DNA from: an uncultured Collinsella sp.
GTDB taxonomy: Bacteria; Actinomycetota; Coriobacteriia; Coriobacteriales; Coriobacteriaceae
DNA length: 40,569 nt
Direction: 5' to 3'
Assembly: GCA_902470365.1 (NCBI GenBank)
Contig: CABRFZ010000022.1
Location: 1 to 40,569, forward strand
Within the stretch, counting starts at the first letter, position 1. Each line of letters opens with the position of its first letter. Positions 15,937 to 24,616 of this stretch are shown here, piece by piece. Position numbers and translations under genes: made by a program. Under the pieces are notes generated by a model. That model was not told where the DNA came from. It saw only the letters and a list, made by a program, of their open reading frames with translations, and ran no database searches.

Positions 15937-17010
15937 ATGGACCTGACGCTTTGTGGGCAATCCGCCTTTAACTACTTCCGCATCCCGCCGCAGGTATTAG
16001 GCCTTTACCCCGCCATTAGCCTTGGCAATATGGATCGCAGATGTTGCGGCCTCGGAAGTCATGCAGTTGTAAAAGACCTGCTTCACGAACCGCTTCACAG
16101 GCTTGTATTCACTCGGGCACAATCCGGATCACGTAGCTTGTTCAAGTCGCACCTCCTGACCCAGGAACCACCTCCGGGGTCGTTTAGGCAGACTGAACAT
16201 GGGTTTGATGTCACGTCGCCTGAGCTTACGCTACTCAACCTTGCTACGCAGGTCTCCCGCAAACAGCTACTTATGGCGTGCCACGAGATGTGCGGCTCCT
16301 TTGCAGTGTTTAAGCCCTGCGAGCGAACGCAACAACAACTTGATGAAGCTATTTCGCTTAAGCTCATTCCGCCCAACTGTGGCTGGGAGCGAGTTTACGA
16401 CACCAAGGGCAATGACACCAACTTGTGGAAGCGCACGCCGCTTCTTACCGCAACGGATATCGCCGCGTTCGCCAAGCAGGCCGCAGGCCTGCGCGGCGTT
16501 AAACAACTGCGCTGGGCGGCCGAGCACATGACGGGGCAAACTGCCTCGCCCTTCGAAGTACAGACCTCCATGCTTGTCTCGCTCCCCCGCGACGAGGGCG
16601 GCATGGGCATCGACATCGCAAACAACGTGCGCATCCCACTCAGCGACTCCGCGCGCTCACTGTATGACAAAACCTGCTGCTACGCCGATATCCTCATAGA
16701 GAGCAGCACCGACAGCATGGGCGTCATTCTGGAATGCCAAGGCCGCTCCGCCCATGACAGCGAAGCCGCAAGCCTCTCCGATGCCGAACGCACCACGTCC
16801 CTCACAAGCATGGGTTATGACGTTATCCAGATAACCTACGGCCAGATCAAGGACACGAAGAGCTTTAACAACATCGCCGAGCTCATTCATAAAAAGGCGG
16901 GGCTCCCCTACATCCCAAAGACCGATCAGGAACGCACCACCGAAGATACCCTACGGCAAGAGCTGCTTGTCGATTGGGATGAGTTGTTCACTGCCGGGCC
17001 GGTCAGCTAG
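15937..17010 (+). CDS. AbiEi-like / PD-(D/E)XK (DUF559-like) protein
   Basis: A 357-residue protein with two recognisable parts. The N-terminal half (CGQSAFNYFRIPP at residues 6-18, VTSPELTLLNLATQ at 92-105) resembles AbiEi-type antitoxin or regulator proteins. The C-terminal part has the DUF559/Vsr-like nuclease pattern: YADILIE (aspartate 251), ILECQGRSAH (glutamate 266, glutamine 268, histidine 273), then SDAERTTSLTSMGYDVIQIT. A nuclease or nuclease-derived DNA-binding role is likely, perhaps in phage defence, but is inferred. A good CAGGAGG ribosome binding site supports the ATG. Its stop overlaps the convergent downstream stop through a shared CTAG. Codon use is less GC-biased than in pyk, suggesting later acquisition. 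Confidence 0.6.
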   Translation: MDLTLCGQSAFNYFRIPPQVLGLYPAISLGNMDRRCCGLGSHAVVKDLLHEPLHRLVFTRAQSGSRSLFKSHLLTQEPPPGSFRQTEHGFDVTSPELTLLNLATQVSRKQLLMACHEMCGSFAVFKPCERTQQQLDEAISLKLIPPNCGWERVYDTKGNDTNLWKRTPLLTATDIAAFAKQAAGLRGVKQLRWAAEHMTGQTASPFEVQTSMLVSLPRDEGGMGIDIANNVRIPLSDSARSLYDKTCCYADILIESSTDSMGVILECQGRSAHDSEAASLSDAERTTSLTSMGYDVIQITYGQIKDTKSFNNIAELIHKKAGLPYIPKTDQERTTEDTLRQELLVDWDELFTAGPVS

Positions 17011-17855
17011 CAGCTAGCGATCAGGGGGACTGCGGGAACGTCAGAAGCAGCAACGCGAGCCGCAAAGCCCGCCTCGGTCAGCTCGATGACCTCGGTAAAC
17101 GTTGCATCGAAAAACTCCTCGGTTAGCAAGCGATACGGCGGATGATCAGGCTCGCCGGGGTTTTCGCGTACAATCTCGTGCATAACGCCAATGGTCTTGA
17201 GCACATACTCCTTATGGATGGGATACTGACCAAAACGCGTCGCCGCAGTATACAGGCGATCGGTCGCGCGCGGAATCGAAACGATCCCGAGCGTCTTGCC
17301 AAACCAGTCAAAGTCGCCTTGCTTTTTAATGCGGAACTCCTCGCACGGCTTGCCGCCGTGCGCCTCCAGGTACTGATTCACGCGCGTATTCCATACGGTA
17401 TCGGCCACCAGATGCGACCAGACACCCAATGTCAAATCGAGCAACGACTGCGCCACGTCCTCGGACGCAAGCGAGAACTCACGAGCGCCGGGACCGACAA
17501 CCGGCTCGGCATCCCTGTAGCGCTGGGGATAGTGCACGCGATTCAGTCGCTCGCGCTCCTCGACAATCGAGGTAGCCTCGGCGGGTTCGCCCGCGGGTGC
17601 GCCGTTAAGCAGCGGCGCCACATAGGTATCCCAGAACTCATGCTCACGAGGCTTAGGGATGGGTTCAGGCTTGGCAAAGTGCGTAATGCGGTACGGGATG
17701 GGATCGGCGATGCCAGGGACCATATAGCCCACGAAGATATCCGGAACCACGCAGCCAAACAAAAAGGCATTGCGGTCGCGCACGCTATTGGCAAGCGCAC
17801 CGGTGCGCTCCAGCAAACGCTCCGTCTGAGCGATATGAATGTTCCAGCTTGGCAT
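17007..17855 (-). CDS. Zinc-dependent phospholipase C-like protein
   Basis: A protein of 282 residues that begins MPSWNIHIAQTERLL, with the conserved histidine after the initial tryptophan, followed by FLFGCVVPDIFVGYM and LLDLTLGVWSHLVADTVWN. This H...PD...H...D pattern belongs to the zinc-dependent phospholipase C family of small helical hydrolases. The substrate is unknown. No signal peptide is seen, so it may act in the cytoplasm. I prefer the ATG at 17855, preceded by GGGGGTGG; an ATG four codons upstream (17867) is also possible. It stands convergent with the AbiEi-like gene and alone on its transcript. Confidence 0.65.
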   Translation of the reverse strand: MPSWNIHIAQTERLLERTGALANSVRDRNAFLFGCVVPDIFVGYMVPGIADPIPYRITHFAKPEPIPKPREHEFWDTYVAPLLNGAPAGEPAEATSIVEERERLNRVHYPQRYRDAEPVVGPGAREFSLASEDVAQSLLDLTLGVWSHLVADTVWNTRVNQYLEAHGGKPCEEFRIKKQGDFDWFGKTLGIVSIPRATDRLYTAATRFGQYPIHKEYVLKTIGVMHEIVRENPGEPDHPPYRLLTEEFFDATFTEVIELTEAGFAARVAASDVPAVPLIASC

Positions 17856-17935
17856 AGCCACCCCCATAAAAAACCTGGATAACTATACCATCACGGCAAA
17901 GCCGCGCGGGCGGCTACGCACGCTCTACGCAGCAA

Positions 17936-18706
17936 CTAGTCCGTAGCACCGCTTTTGGTTCCATACGACGGCGAAGGCGCCTCGACCACATGGTGATATC
18001 GATCGATATAGATTGCACGGGCACCCAGGCGTCGCACCAAATCCTGGTGATGTGTGCTCATCAAGACCGTCTTACCCGCCGCGACGTAGGCCAGCAAGAA
18101 GTTGACCACGATGTCGCATGAATCCTCGTCGAGCCCATTGGTAGGCTCGTCGAGGACCAAGATATCCGGGTTCATCGACACCACCGCAGCCAGCGCCACA
18201 CGCTTCTTTTGCCCACCCGAAAGCTGATAGGGCGAGGCATCGACCAGGTCGGCAACTTGAAACAATTCCATGGCATCGTGCACGCGACGGTCGAGCTCGT
18301 CTGCCGGCAGCCCCATCTGCGCGGGACCAAAAGCAACTTCCTCACCCACCGTAGCGCAGAACAACTGGGCGTCGGCATTCTGGAACACAAAGCCCACGCG
18401 CTGATGGAACCGCTGGGCCGTCGCGGAATCCTTGAGATATGCCGCATCGACCATACACCCGTCAAACAGGTATGCCCCTGCGTCCGCGAGTTCAAGGCCG
18501 TTAATAAGACGCATAATCGTCGTCTTACCGCAGCCGTTGGGACCGAGCAGGGCAACGAGTTCACCACGATCGACCTGCAGCGACACGCCATCGACAACCG
18601 TATGCCCCGCATAGGAGAACACCACGTCGAGCAACTCAATAAGCGGCGCGCCCTCGGCGCCGCCCGCACCGTTCGTGCCCGCCGCACTATTCATATCGAT
18701 CGTCAA
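17936..18706 (-). CDS. cbiO: ECF-type nickel/cobalt transporter ATPase (CbiO/NikO)
   Basis: A 256-residue ABC ATPase. Walker A LLGPNGCGKTT, Q-loop region FQNADAQLF, signature LSGGQKKRVALA and Walker B DILVLDEPTNGLDE, then the switch histidine in MSTHHQDL. The FQNADAQLF form is typical of ECF transporter ATPases. It gives energy to metal uptake through CbiQ and CbiM. It follows cbiQ by 44 nt. No clear terminator follows; a short GC hairpin at 17900-17915 has only a weak T-tract. Confidence 0.9.
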   Translation of the reverse strand: MTIDMNSAAGTNGAGGAEGAPLIELLDVVFSYAGHTVVDGVSLQVDRGELVALLGPNGCGKTTIMRLINGLELADAGAYLFDGCMVDAAYLKDSATAQRFHQRVGFVFQNADAQLFCATVGEEVAFGPAQMGLPADELDRRVHDAMELFQVADLVDASPYQLSGGQKKRVALAAVVSMNPDILVLDEPTNGLDEDSCDIVVNFLLAYVAAGKTVLMSTHHQDLVRRLGARAIYIDRYHHVVEAPSPSYGTKSGATD

Positions 18707-18750
18707 AACGTCGCCCTTCCCTACTCACATCGACGGCTAGACCGCCCGCG

Positions 18751-19593
18751 CTACAGTACCGCACACAACACGGCGAGCAACGCCACGCCGGCCGCATAGA
18801 CCGCATCGCGCCAGCCAAGCCCGGCGCGCGCGGGCGCCGGATACACACCGGCAAACCCACGGCAGAGCATGGCCTCGTCCATCGCATGGCTGCATTCCAT
18901 CGCCTTGATAAACGTCATGCCCATGATACCCGCGACCGAGTCGGTGCGCGAAAACCCCTCAGGCGCGCGACCCACACTGCGCAGCATGACCGATTCGGTC
19001 AGATCGTGCGCTGTTCGGCCCAGCACCTCGATGTGCTTGAGCGCCATATCAAACGTAAAGATGACCTCGTCGGGCAGATGTAGCGTCTTGAGCGCCGCCG
19101 ACATGCGGTTCCAGGTGAGCGTCCACGAAACACCCAGCACGAGCGACACGTTAATAAACGTCTTAAGCGCAATTTTGAGCATGGCACCCGTAGCGGAAGC
19201 GCCCAGCAGCAGGGCAGGCAGCGCCAAAACCACTGCGAGCCCCGCGGCGCCAAGCGCCGGCACAAAGGTCGCGCGCAACCCGCGCGCGGGGCGCACCGCG
19301 ACCAGCACCAGCGCGATAGCCGCCATCAGCATCAGGTACAGCGGGCTCTGCGTCAGACACACGCACAGGACGCAAACGAACATCCCCACCAGGCGCACCG
19401 GAGCCGAAACGCAAGAAAGGGCGCGGTCGACCATCGACCCGCCCTCGTGCGCGCCTCCACCCAGGCGAACCCGCTCAAGCAGGCTCGCCAGGTGCAGGAC
19501 ATTCTTTTGCATCACACGATGCCGAGCCCCCACGGGCTCGTAACGCTGCTCGACCGCAAGCCAGCTAGGCAGCTCGGCTATTGCCATGAGCAC
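18751..19593 (-). CDS. cbiQ: ECF-type nickel/cobalt transporter membrane subunit (CbiQ/NikQ)
   Basis: A 280-residue membrane protein of the CbiQ/EcfT family. Several hydrophobic segments (LVGMFVCVLCVCL, LMLMAAIALVLVAV, GLAVVLALPALLLG) are followed by a cytoplasmic region with coupling helices and the Ala-Arg-Gly-type motif seen as AMDEAMLCRGFAG. This arginine-containing motif contacts the ATPase. The GTG at 19593 follows AAGGA at 5 nt; an ATG at 19587 is an alternative. The gene overlaps the end of cbiM by 29 bp. Confidence 0.85.
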   Translation of the reverse strand: MLMAIAELPSWLAVEQRYEPVGARHRVMQKNVLHLASLLERVRLGGGAHEGGSMVDRALSCVSAPVRLVGMFVCVLCVCLTQSPLYLMLMAAIALVLVAVRPARGLRATFVPALGAAGLAVVLALPALLLGASATGAMLKIALKTFINVSLVLGVSWTLTWNRMSAALKTLHLPDEVIFTFDMALKHIEVLGRTAHDLTESVMLRSVGRAPEGFSRTDSVAGIMGMTFIKAMECSHAMDEAMLCRGFAGVYPAPARAGLGWRDAVYAAGVALLAVLCAVL

Positions 19594-20650
19594 CGCTTTC
19601 CTTAACCGTCAGCGAGATCAGACGGAATGCGATGGTAAGCACCGCCACGCCAATCACGCCGGACAGGATATACATGGCAGCCTGACCGGCAAAGCCAAGA
19701 CCCTGCTCCTCGGAATAGGCCTGCAGGTAATCACCCGTAGGCAGAGCGTCGGCAAAGGTCGGGGTATCGAGGCCGACCGAAGCCTGCAGGCTGTCGTCAC
19801 CAGCCTCCTGAACGGCGGTCGCGGCGCCCTCGGCGTCCCACTCGCCCCATGCGTCACCTGTGGCAAGCAAGCCGAGCGGCGTAGCCACGACAAGCACGGC
19901 AACCAAGATGAGCGTGGGGACCAGCGAGGTCTTCTTGGCAGCAGCGCCCTCGACAGTAAGCTGGCCATCGACGGCCTCGGGCCCGACGATAACGCTCGGC
20001 GCCGTCTTCTTAATGAAACCGTAGATGGCGGCCGTCGCCACGCCCTCGATCACGCCGGCAACCAACATATGCGGGATCAACATGGCCGGAATAGCCACGG
20101 ACAGCGGGAAGGGGCAGTACAGCGGCGCGCCCGAAGCGTTGGTAAAGAGCATCGGCTGAATACCAAACTCGATTGCCGCGCACAGGGCCGCCAGGCACAG
20201 GCCGACCCAGCCGCTTACGACGGCCGAAACCGAGGTGCCCCAGCCCTTGCCATGCAAACGGCTGTTGAGCGCACGAAACACGATAGCAGCGGCAAACGGC
20301 AGCACGAAGGCCATGTTAAAGCAGTTGGCGCCAAAGGACAGGATGCCGCCGTCGCCAAACAGCAGCGCCTGCAGCGCCAGCGCGACCGAGACAGCGATAG
20401 CCGCGGCCTCGGGGCCTAGCAGCAGCGCAATGAGGGCGCCGCCGACGGCGTGGCCTGTGGTGCCGCCAGGCAGCGGCACGTTGAACATCATGAGCAAGAA
20501 GGAGAACGCGGCGCAGATGCCCAGGAAAGCCATATGCTCGCGATCGAGCGTGGCGCGCACCTTCTTGATGCAGTGGACCCAAACGGGCACCATCGCCACC
20601 GCCATGACGGCATCGGTCTGCGGGGACAGATAATTATCTGGAATGTGCAT
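19565..20650 (-). CDS. cbiM: Nickel/cobalt transporter substrate-binding subunit, CbiM/NikM with fused N-like part
   Basis: A 361-residue protein that starts MHIPDNYLSP, whose first residues, with histidine 2, form the metal site of CbiM/NikM proteins. Membrane helices follow (GGTTGHAVGGALIALLLGPE, with the second conserved histidine). After about residue 235 a linker leads to TPLGLLATGDAWGEWDAEGA and a last membrane helix, which looks like a fused CbiN/NikN-type component. The operon has no corrin-synthesis gene, and the promoter carries a NikR-type operator, so nickel is the likelier metal. The ATG has GGGAGGCGTAC before it. Confidence 0.88.
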   Translation of the reverse strand: MHIPDNYLSPQTDAVMAVAMVPVWVHCIKKVRATLDREHMAFLGICAAFSFLLMMFNVPLPGGTTGHAVGGALIALLLGPEAAAIAVSVALALQALLFGDGGILSFGANCFNMAFVLPFAAAIVFRALNSRLHGKGWGTSVSAVVSGWVGLCLAALCAAIEFGIQPMLFTNASGAPLYCPFPLSVAIPAMLIPHMLVAGVIEGVATAAIYGFIKKTAPSVIVGPEAVDGQLTVEGAAAKKTSLVPTLILVAVLVVATPLGLLATGDAWGEWDAEGAATAVQEAGDDSLQASVGLDTPTFADALPTGDYLQAYSEEQGLGFAGQAAMYILSGVIGVAVLTIAFRLISLTVKESGAHGNSRAA

Positions 20651-20707
20651 GTACGCCTCCCGGTTATCGGCGCACGGAATTGCAACGCCGCTTGAATCAC
20701 CTTGCCA

Positions 20708-20735
20708 GTGTTACGTATTGTCAGATTCGTAACAC
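20708..20735. promoter_or_regulatory. NikR-type operator of the nickel/cobalt transporter operon
   Basis: GTGTTAC at 20708-20714 and GTAACAC at 20729-20735 are exact inverted repeats separated by 14 nt; the symmetry extends one base (G/C) inward on each side. This matches the NikR site described in other bacteria as GTGTTAC-N13/14-GTAACAC. It lies directly downstream of the expected transcription start, a good place for repression by nickel-loaded NikR. Confidence 0.65.
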
Positions 20736-20745
20736 GCCGCGGGCT

Positions 20746-20774
20746 ATCATAGCAAAACGGCGCACTGCCGACAA
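20746..20774 (-). promoter_or_regulatory. Sigma-70-type promoter of the nickel/cobalt operon
   Basis: On the minus strand TTGTCG (20769-20774) and TATGAT (20746-20751) are separated by exactly 17 nt. The start would be near 20739, immediately before the palindrome at 20708-20735. Confidence 0.65.
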
Positions 20775-20896
20775 AGCAGCACGCCGTTATGTAATGCGCG
20801 TGTCATATATGCAGGCTCAGCAGTGCCTTATACCGAGCATAACGGTCTTGTAGGATTCGGCAGCAGTCGCCACCAACCCATACCTCAGCGCAGAAC

Positions 20897-23350
20897 CTAG
20901 CCGCGGACCTCGCCGTTTACGCCCTTGCACACCTTGGTGACGATCTTCTGGTGCGCCTTCTCGACCTCTTCGCTGGTGAGCGTGTGGTCGTCGGAGCGAT
21001 ACGTAAGCGCAAAGGCCATGGATTTCTTGCCCTTGCCGATGCGGACCGGATCGCGGTAGACGTCGAACAGACGCACGCCCTCGAGCAGCTTGCCGCCGGC
21101 ACTCGTAATACGGAGCTCAAGGTCCTCGCAGGTCACAGTGTTGTCGACCACGATAGCAAGGTCGTGCTCAACAGCCGGGTACTGCGAGAACTCGCGGTAG
21201 TTCTCCTGGTTGCGGGCGCCCTTGATCAGCTTGTCTAGATCGAGCTCAAAGGCAACGACGACCTCGTCGATGCCCATCGCCTCGCGCGCCTCGGGGTGGA
21301 TCTCGCCAACCCAGCCCAGCACGGTACCGCCCGAGAGCACCTCGGCAGCACGACCCGGCTGCAGGAAGGCATAGCTCTCGCCCTCGACGGGACGGAAGCG
21401 AACCTTCTCGATGCGCAGCTGGGCAAGCAGCTCCTCAACGATGCCCTTGCCAAAGAAGAAACGCAGCTTGCGGTACTTCATGTTCCAAGACTGCTCGCTC
21501 CACTGGCCCGAGAGCACGCCCGCCACGGACTTGGTCTCCTTGGGCAGGCTGGCGTTCTCGCGACCGTGGAACAGACTGCCGACCTCGTACAGATGCACGT
21601 TGGGCGTGCCGTGGGCCTCGTTGTAGGCCACAGACTGCAGCAGACCCGGCAGCAGCGAGCGGCGCATCTCGGTCTGCTCGGCCACCAGCGGGTTCATGAG
21701 AACTACGGGGCAGCCGCGGCCCTCGGTGGACATGCCAATCTTCTCCAGGTCGCCCGGGGCAGCAAAGCCAAAGGTCGTGGTCTCGTTGAGGCCACAGGCG
21801 CGCAGGATCTCGCCGACCTTGCGGGTAAGCTTCTGCTCGCGCGTCAGACCGCCGATGTGGTTCTTGGCAGCCGGAATGGTCGCCGTCACACGGCCCATGC
21901 CCCATAGGCGCAGGACCTCCTCGATCAGGTCGATCTCACGCGGCAGGTCGGGACGGAAGCTCGGCGGCGTGACCATAAAGTCCTCGCCGTCGCGCTCGAC
22001 GGTGCAGCCCAGGCGGGTGAGCGAGCGCTCGATAAAGTCGGGCTCGATGTCGGCACCGCAGATGGCGTGCACGCGGGCCAGGCGCAGCTTGATGCTGTCG
22101 ATGGTCTTGGGCGCGGGGAACACGTCCACATAGCCGGGGGCGACCTCGCCGCCGGCGATCTCCTCAATCAGCGCGCAGGCAATGTTGGCAACATCCACGC
22201 AGCCGGTCTCGTCAACCTGGCGCTCAAAGCGAATGGAGGCGTCGGAGATCAGCGACAGATCGCGGCTGGTGTGCGAGGTGCGACCGGCGTTGAAGCAGGC
22301 GCTCTCGACCATCACATCGACGGTATCGTCCTCGATCTCGGAATCCATGCCGCCCATGACACCGGCCAGCGCCACGGGACGCTCGCCGTCGGTGATGAGG
22401 CCCATGCCGGCGTCGAGCGTGCGCTCCTCGCCGTCGAGGGTCGTGAACTTCTCATCCTGCTGGGCGGCGCGAACCACCACGCGGCGATGGCCATCGCGCT
22501 CGGCAAAGGTGTCCAGGTCAAAGGCGTGCAGCGGCTGACCGGTGAGCATCATCACGTAGTTGGTGATGTCGACGATGTTGTTGTGTGGGCGCACGCCCAG
22601 GGCGTTGAGGCGCTTGACCATCCAGTCGGGCGAGGGGCCGACCTTCACGTTGCGCACGATGCGGGCGACGTAGCGGTCGCACAGGCCCTCGTCGGCAATC
22701 TCGACCGAAAGCTCGTCGTCGGTCGCGCGGCCGGTCTCGACCTTGATGGCGGGCAGCTCAACGTGGAAATCGCGGTCGAAGATGGCACCGGTTTCGCGGG
22801 CCATGCCGATCATGGACAGGCAGTCGGGGCGGTTGGGCGTGATCTCGCAGTCGAGCACGGTGTCGCTCGAGCCCACGTACTCGGCAAACGGCATGCCGCA
22901 GGGCGTATCCTCGGGCAGGATCATGATGCCGGAGTGGTCGCCGCCCAGGCCGAGCTCGCGCGCAGAGCAGTTCATGCCCATGGACACGACGCCGCGAAGC
23001 TTGCTCTTCTTGATCTTGACGTCACCGGGAAGCACAGCGCCGATCATTGCCGTGACGATGTGGTCGCCAGCCTCAAAGTTCTGCGCGCCGCAAACGATCT
23101 GCAGCGGGGCGGGGTTGCCGTCGGCGTCGAGATTCTTGTCGCCCACGTCGACCGAGCACACATACATGTGGTCGCTATCGGGGTGCGGGGTCTTGGTGAG
23201 CACCTTGGCGGTCACCACATGGTCGAAGGACTCGCCCACGGTGTCGATCGCCTCGACCTCAGTGCCGGTACGGATGTATTCGTCCGAAAGGGTCTTAGGA
23301 TCCTCCGGAATATCGATCATGGTCTTGAGCCAGTCGTAAGAAACGCGCAT
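20897..23350 (-). CDS. pheT: Phenylalanine-tRNA ligase beta subunit
   Basis: An 817-residue subunit that ends 546 bp after the midpoint of a typical PheT architecture: an N-terminal YDWLKTMIDIP start, the EMAP/tRNA-binding domain (GDHIVTAMIGAVLPG), B3/B4 editing domain, B5 domain, the central catalytic-like core, and the C-terminal ferredoxin-fold anticodon domain (FRPVEGESYAFLQPGRAAEV and SQYPAVEHDLAIVVD). With PheS it forms the (alpha-beta)2 enzyme that charges tRNA-Phe. The ATG is preceded by AAAGGAG at 11 nt. It is 63 nt downstream of pheS in the same T-box-controlled operon. The length is normal for bacterial PheT. Confidence 0.96.
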   Translation of the reverse strand: MRVSYDWLKTMIDIPEDPKTLSDEYIRTGTEVEAIDTVGESFDHVVTAKVLTKTPHPDSDHMYVCSVDVGDKNLDADGNPAPLQIVCGAQNFEAGDHIVTAMIGAVLPGDVKIKKSKLRGVVSMGMNCSARELGLGGDHSGIMILPEDTPCGMPFAEYVGSSDTVLDCEITPNRPDCLSMIGMARETGAIFDRDFHVELPAIKVETGRATDDELSVEIADEGLCDRYVARIVRNVKVGPSPDWMVKRLNALGVRPHNNIVDITNYVMMLTGQPLHAFDLDTFAERDGHRRVVVRAAQQDEKFTTLDGEERTLDAGMGLITDGERPVALAGVMGGMDSEIEDDTVDVMVESACFNAGRTSHTSRDLSLISDASIRFERQVDETGCVDVANIACALIEEIAGGEVAPGYVDVFPAPKTIDSIKLRLARVHAICGADIEPDFIERSLTRLGCTVERDGEDFMVTPPSFRPDLPREIDLIEEVLRLWGMGRVTATIPAAKNHIGGLTREQKLTRKVGEILRACGLNETTTFGFAAPGDLEKIGMSTEGRGCPVVLMNPLVAEQTEMRRSLLPGLLQSVAYNEAHGTPNVHLYEVGSLFHGRENASLPKETKSVAGVLSGQWSEQSWNMKYRKLRFFFGKGIVEELLAQLRIEKVRFRPVEGESYAFLQPGRAAEVLSGGTVLGWVGEIHPEAREAMGIDEVVVAFELDLDKLIKGARNQENYREFSQYPAVEHDLAIVVDNTVTCEDLELRITSAGGKLLEGVRLFDVYRDPVRIGKGKKSMAFALTYRSDDHTLTSEEVEKAHQKIVTKVCKGVNGEVRG

Positions 23351-23413
23351 CTAACTGGTCTCCTTTCATAAATGCGGCTTTGAGCCGGAAACTGCAACTA
23401 AGAAGAAAGCGTT

Positions 23414-24490
23414 CTAGAACTGGTTCAAGAACCTCATGTCACCAGTCATCAACGTGCGCAGGTCGGGCAGATCGTAGCGCAGTGCCGCGACGCGCTCGGC
23501 GCCAATACCAAAGGCGAAGCCGGTGTACTTCTCGGGGTCGATGCCGCAGTTGATCAGGACGTTGGGGTCGACCATGCCGCAGCCCAGGATCTCGATCCAG
23601 CCGCTGTGCTTGCAGAAGTTGCAGCCCTTGCCGCCGCACACGTGGCAGCTCACGTCCACCTCGCAGGAAGGCTCGGTGAAGGGGAAGAAGTGCGGGCGAT
23701 AGCGCGTCTTGCGATCCTCGCCAAACATGCACTTAACAAAGTAGTCGAGCGTGCCCTTAAGATCGCCAAAGGTGATACCCTCGTCGACGACCAGGCCCTC
23801 GATCTGGTTGAACTGCGGCAGGTGGCAGGCGTCGGCCGTGTCGGGACGGTAGACGGTGCCCGGGCAGATCATGTAGATGGGCGGCTTCTGCGACTCCATG
23901 GTGTGGATCTGCACGCCCGAGGTCTGGGTGCGCAGCAGCACGTCGGACTCGCCGTGAGCGTGAGCCTCGGGATGCGCGACGCTGCCGGGGTTGTTGTCGA
24001 CCACGTAGAAGGTATCGCGGGCCGAGCGGCTCGGGTGATCCATGGGGGCGTTGAGCGCGGTGAAGTTGTAGTAGGAGGTATCAACCATGGGGCCGGACTC
24101 GACGGTGTAGCCGATGCCGCAGAAGATGTCCTCGGCCTCCTCGATGATCTGCTTGATCAGGTGCTGGTGACCGATCTGCGGACGGATGCCCGGCAGCGTG
24201 ATGTCGACGGCCTCGTGCTCGAGTGTGTGCTTGAGAGCGGCGGCCTTCATCTCGGTGGTGCGCTCGTCGAGCATGCCCTCGATCAGCTGGCGCATCTCGT
24301 TGGCGCGTTTGCCCATCATGGGACGATCCTCGGGGGCGAGCTTGCCCATCATGCGCATCAGGCCGGTGATACGGCCCTTGCGGCCGAGCAGCTCAACGCG
24401 CGCGGCCTCGAGCTTGGCAGCGTCGTCGGCGCCTGCGACGAGCTCCTTGGCCTCTTCCTCGAGTTTGACCAGATCATCAATCAGACTCAT
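23414..24490 (-). CDS. pheS: Phenylalanine-tRNA ligase alpha subunit
   Basis: A 358-residue catalytic subunit. I place the start at the ATG at 24490 (MSLIDDLVKLEEEAKEL), preceded by AAGGGAAG; in-frame codons upstream run into the T-box terminator. The N-terminal coiled coil binds tRNA. Class II motifs follow: motif 1 around DHPSRSARDTFYV, motif 2 FFPFTEPSCEVDVSCHVCGG, and motif 3 near the C-terminus (GFAFGIGAERVAALRYDL). The four-cysteine cluster (CHVCGGKGCNFC) is common in related PheS proteins. First gene of pheST. Confidence 0.96.
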   Translation of the reverse strand: MSLIDDLVKLEEEAKELVAGADDAAKLEAARVELLGRKGRITGLMRMMGKLAPEDRPMMGKRANEMRQLIEGMLDERTTEMKAAALKHTLEHEAVDITLPGIRPQIGHQHLIKQIIEEAEDIFCGIGYTVESGPMVDTSYYNFTALNAPMDHPSRSARDTFYVVDNNPGSVAHPEAHAHGESDVLLRTQTSGVQIHTMESQKPPIYMICPGTVYRPDTADACHLPQFNQIEGLVVDEGITFGDLKGTLDYFVKCMFGEDRKTRYRPHFFPFTEPSCEVDVSCHVCGGKGCNFCKHSGWIEILGCGMVDPNVLINCGIDPEKYTGFAFGIGAERVAALRYDLPDLRTLMTGDMRFLNQF

Positions 24491-24575
24491 GTCTTCCCTT
24501 TCGTCTCTCGCGCATCCGCACTCCGGGACGGCTGACGCTGCCCGATGCTGCGGATGCGCGGCCCGGTTCGGTAAC

Positions 24576-24616
24576 AAAAAACCGTCCTCGGGCATGTGCA
24601 TTGCCCAAGGACGGTT
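24576..24616 (-). terminator. T-box regulated terminator before pheS
   Basis: ACCGTCCTTGGGCA and TGCCCGAGGACGGT form the stem on the minus strand, followed by TTTTTT. The 5' half overlaps the region that would pair in the antiterminator. Confidence 0.85.

Noticed and set aside
15622..15960. A 112-codon open frame on the minus strand in the region after pyk.
   Set aside because: It runs through the inverted repeat and covers the ribosome binding site of the next gene; composition is not protein-like and there is no ribosome binding site.
22067..23371. Long open frame opposite pheT, and similar ones opposite pheS, the DUF4012 gene, the M32 gene and the M16 gene (for example 23606-24535, 28379-30601, 25267-26274, 39312-40541).
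   Set aside because: All lie antisense to well-supported genes and show only the composition expected from high GC third positions.
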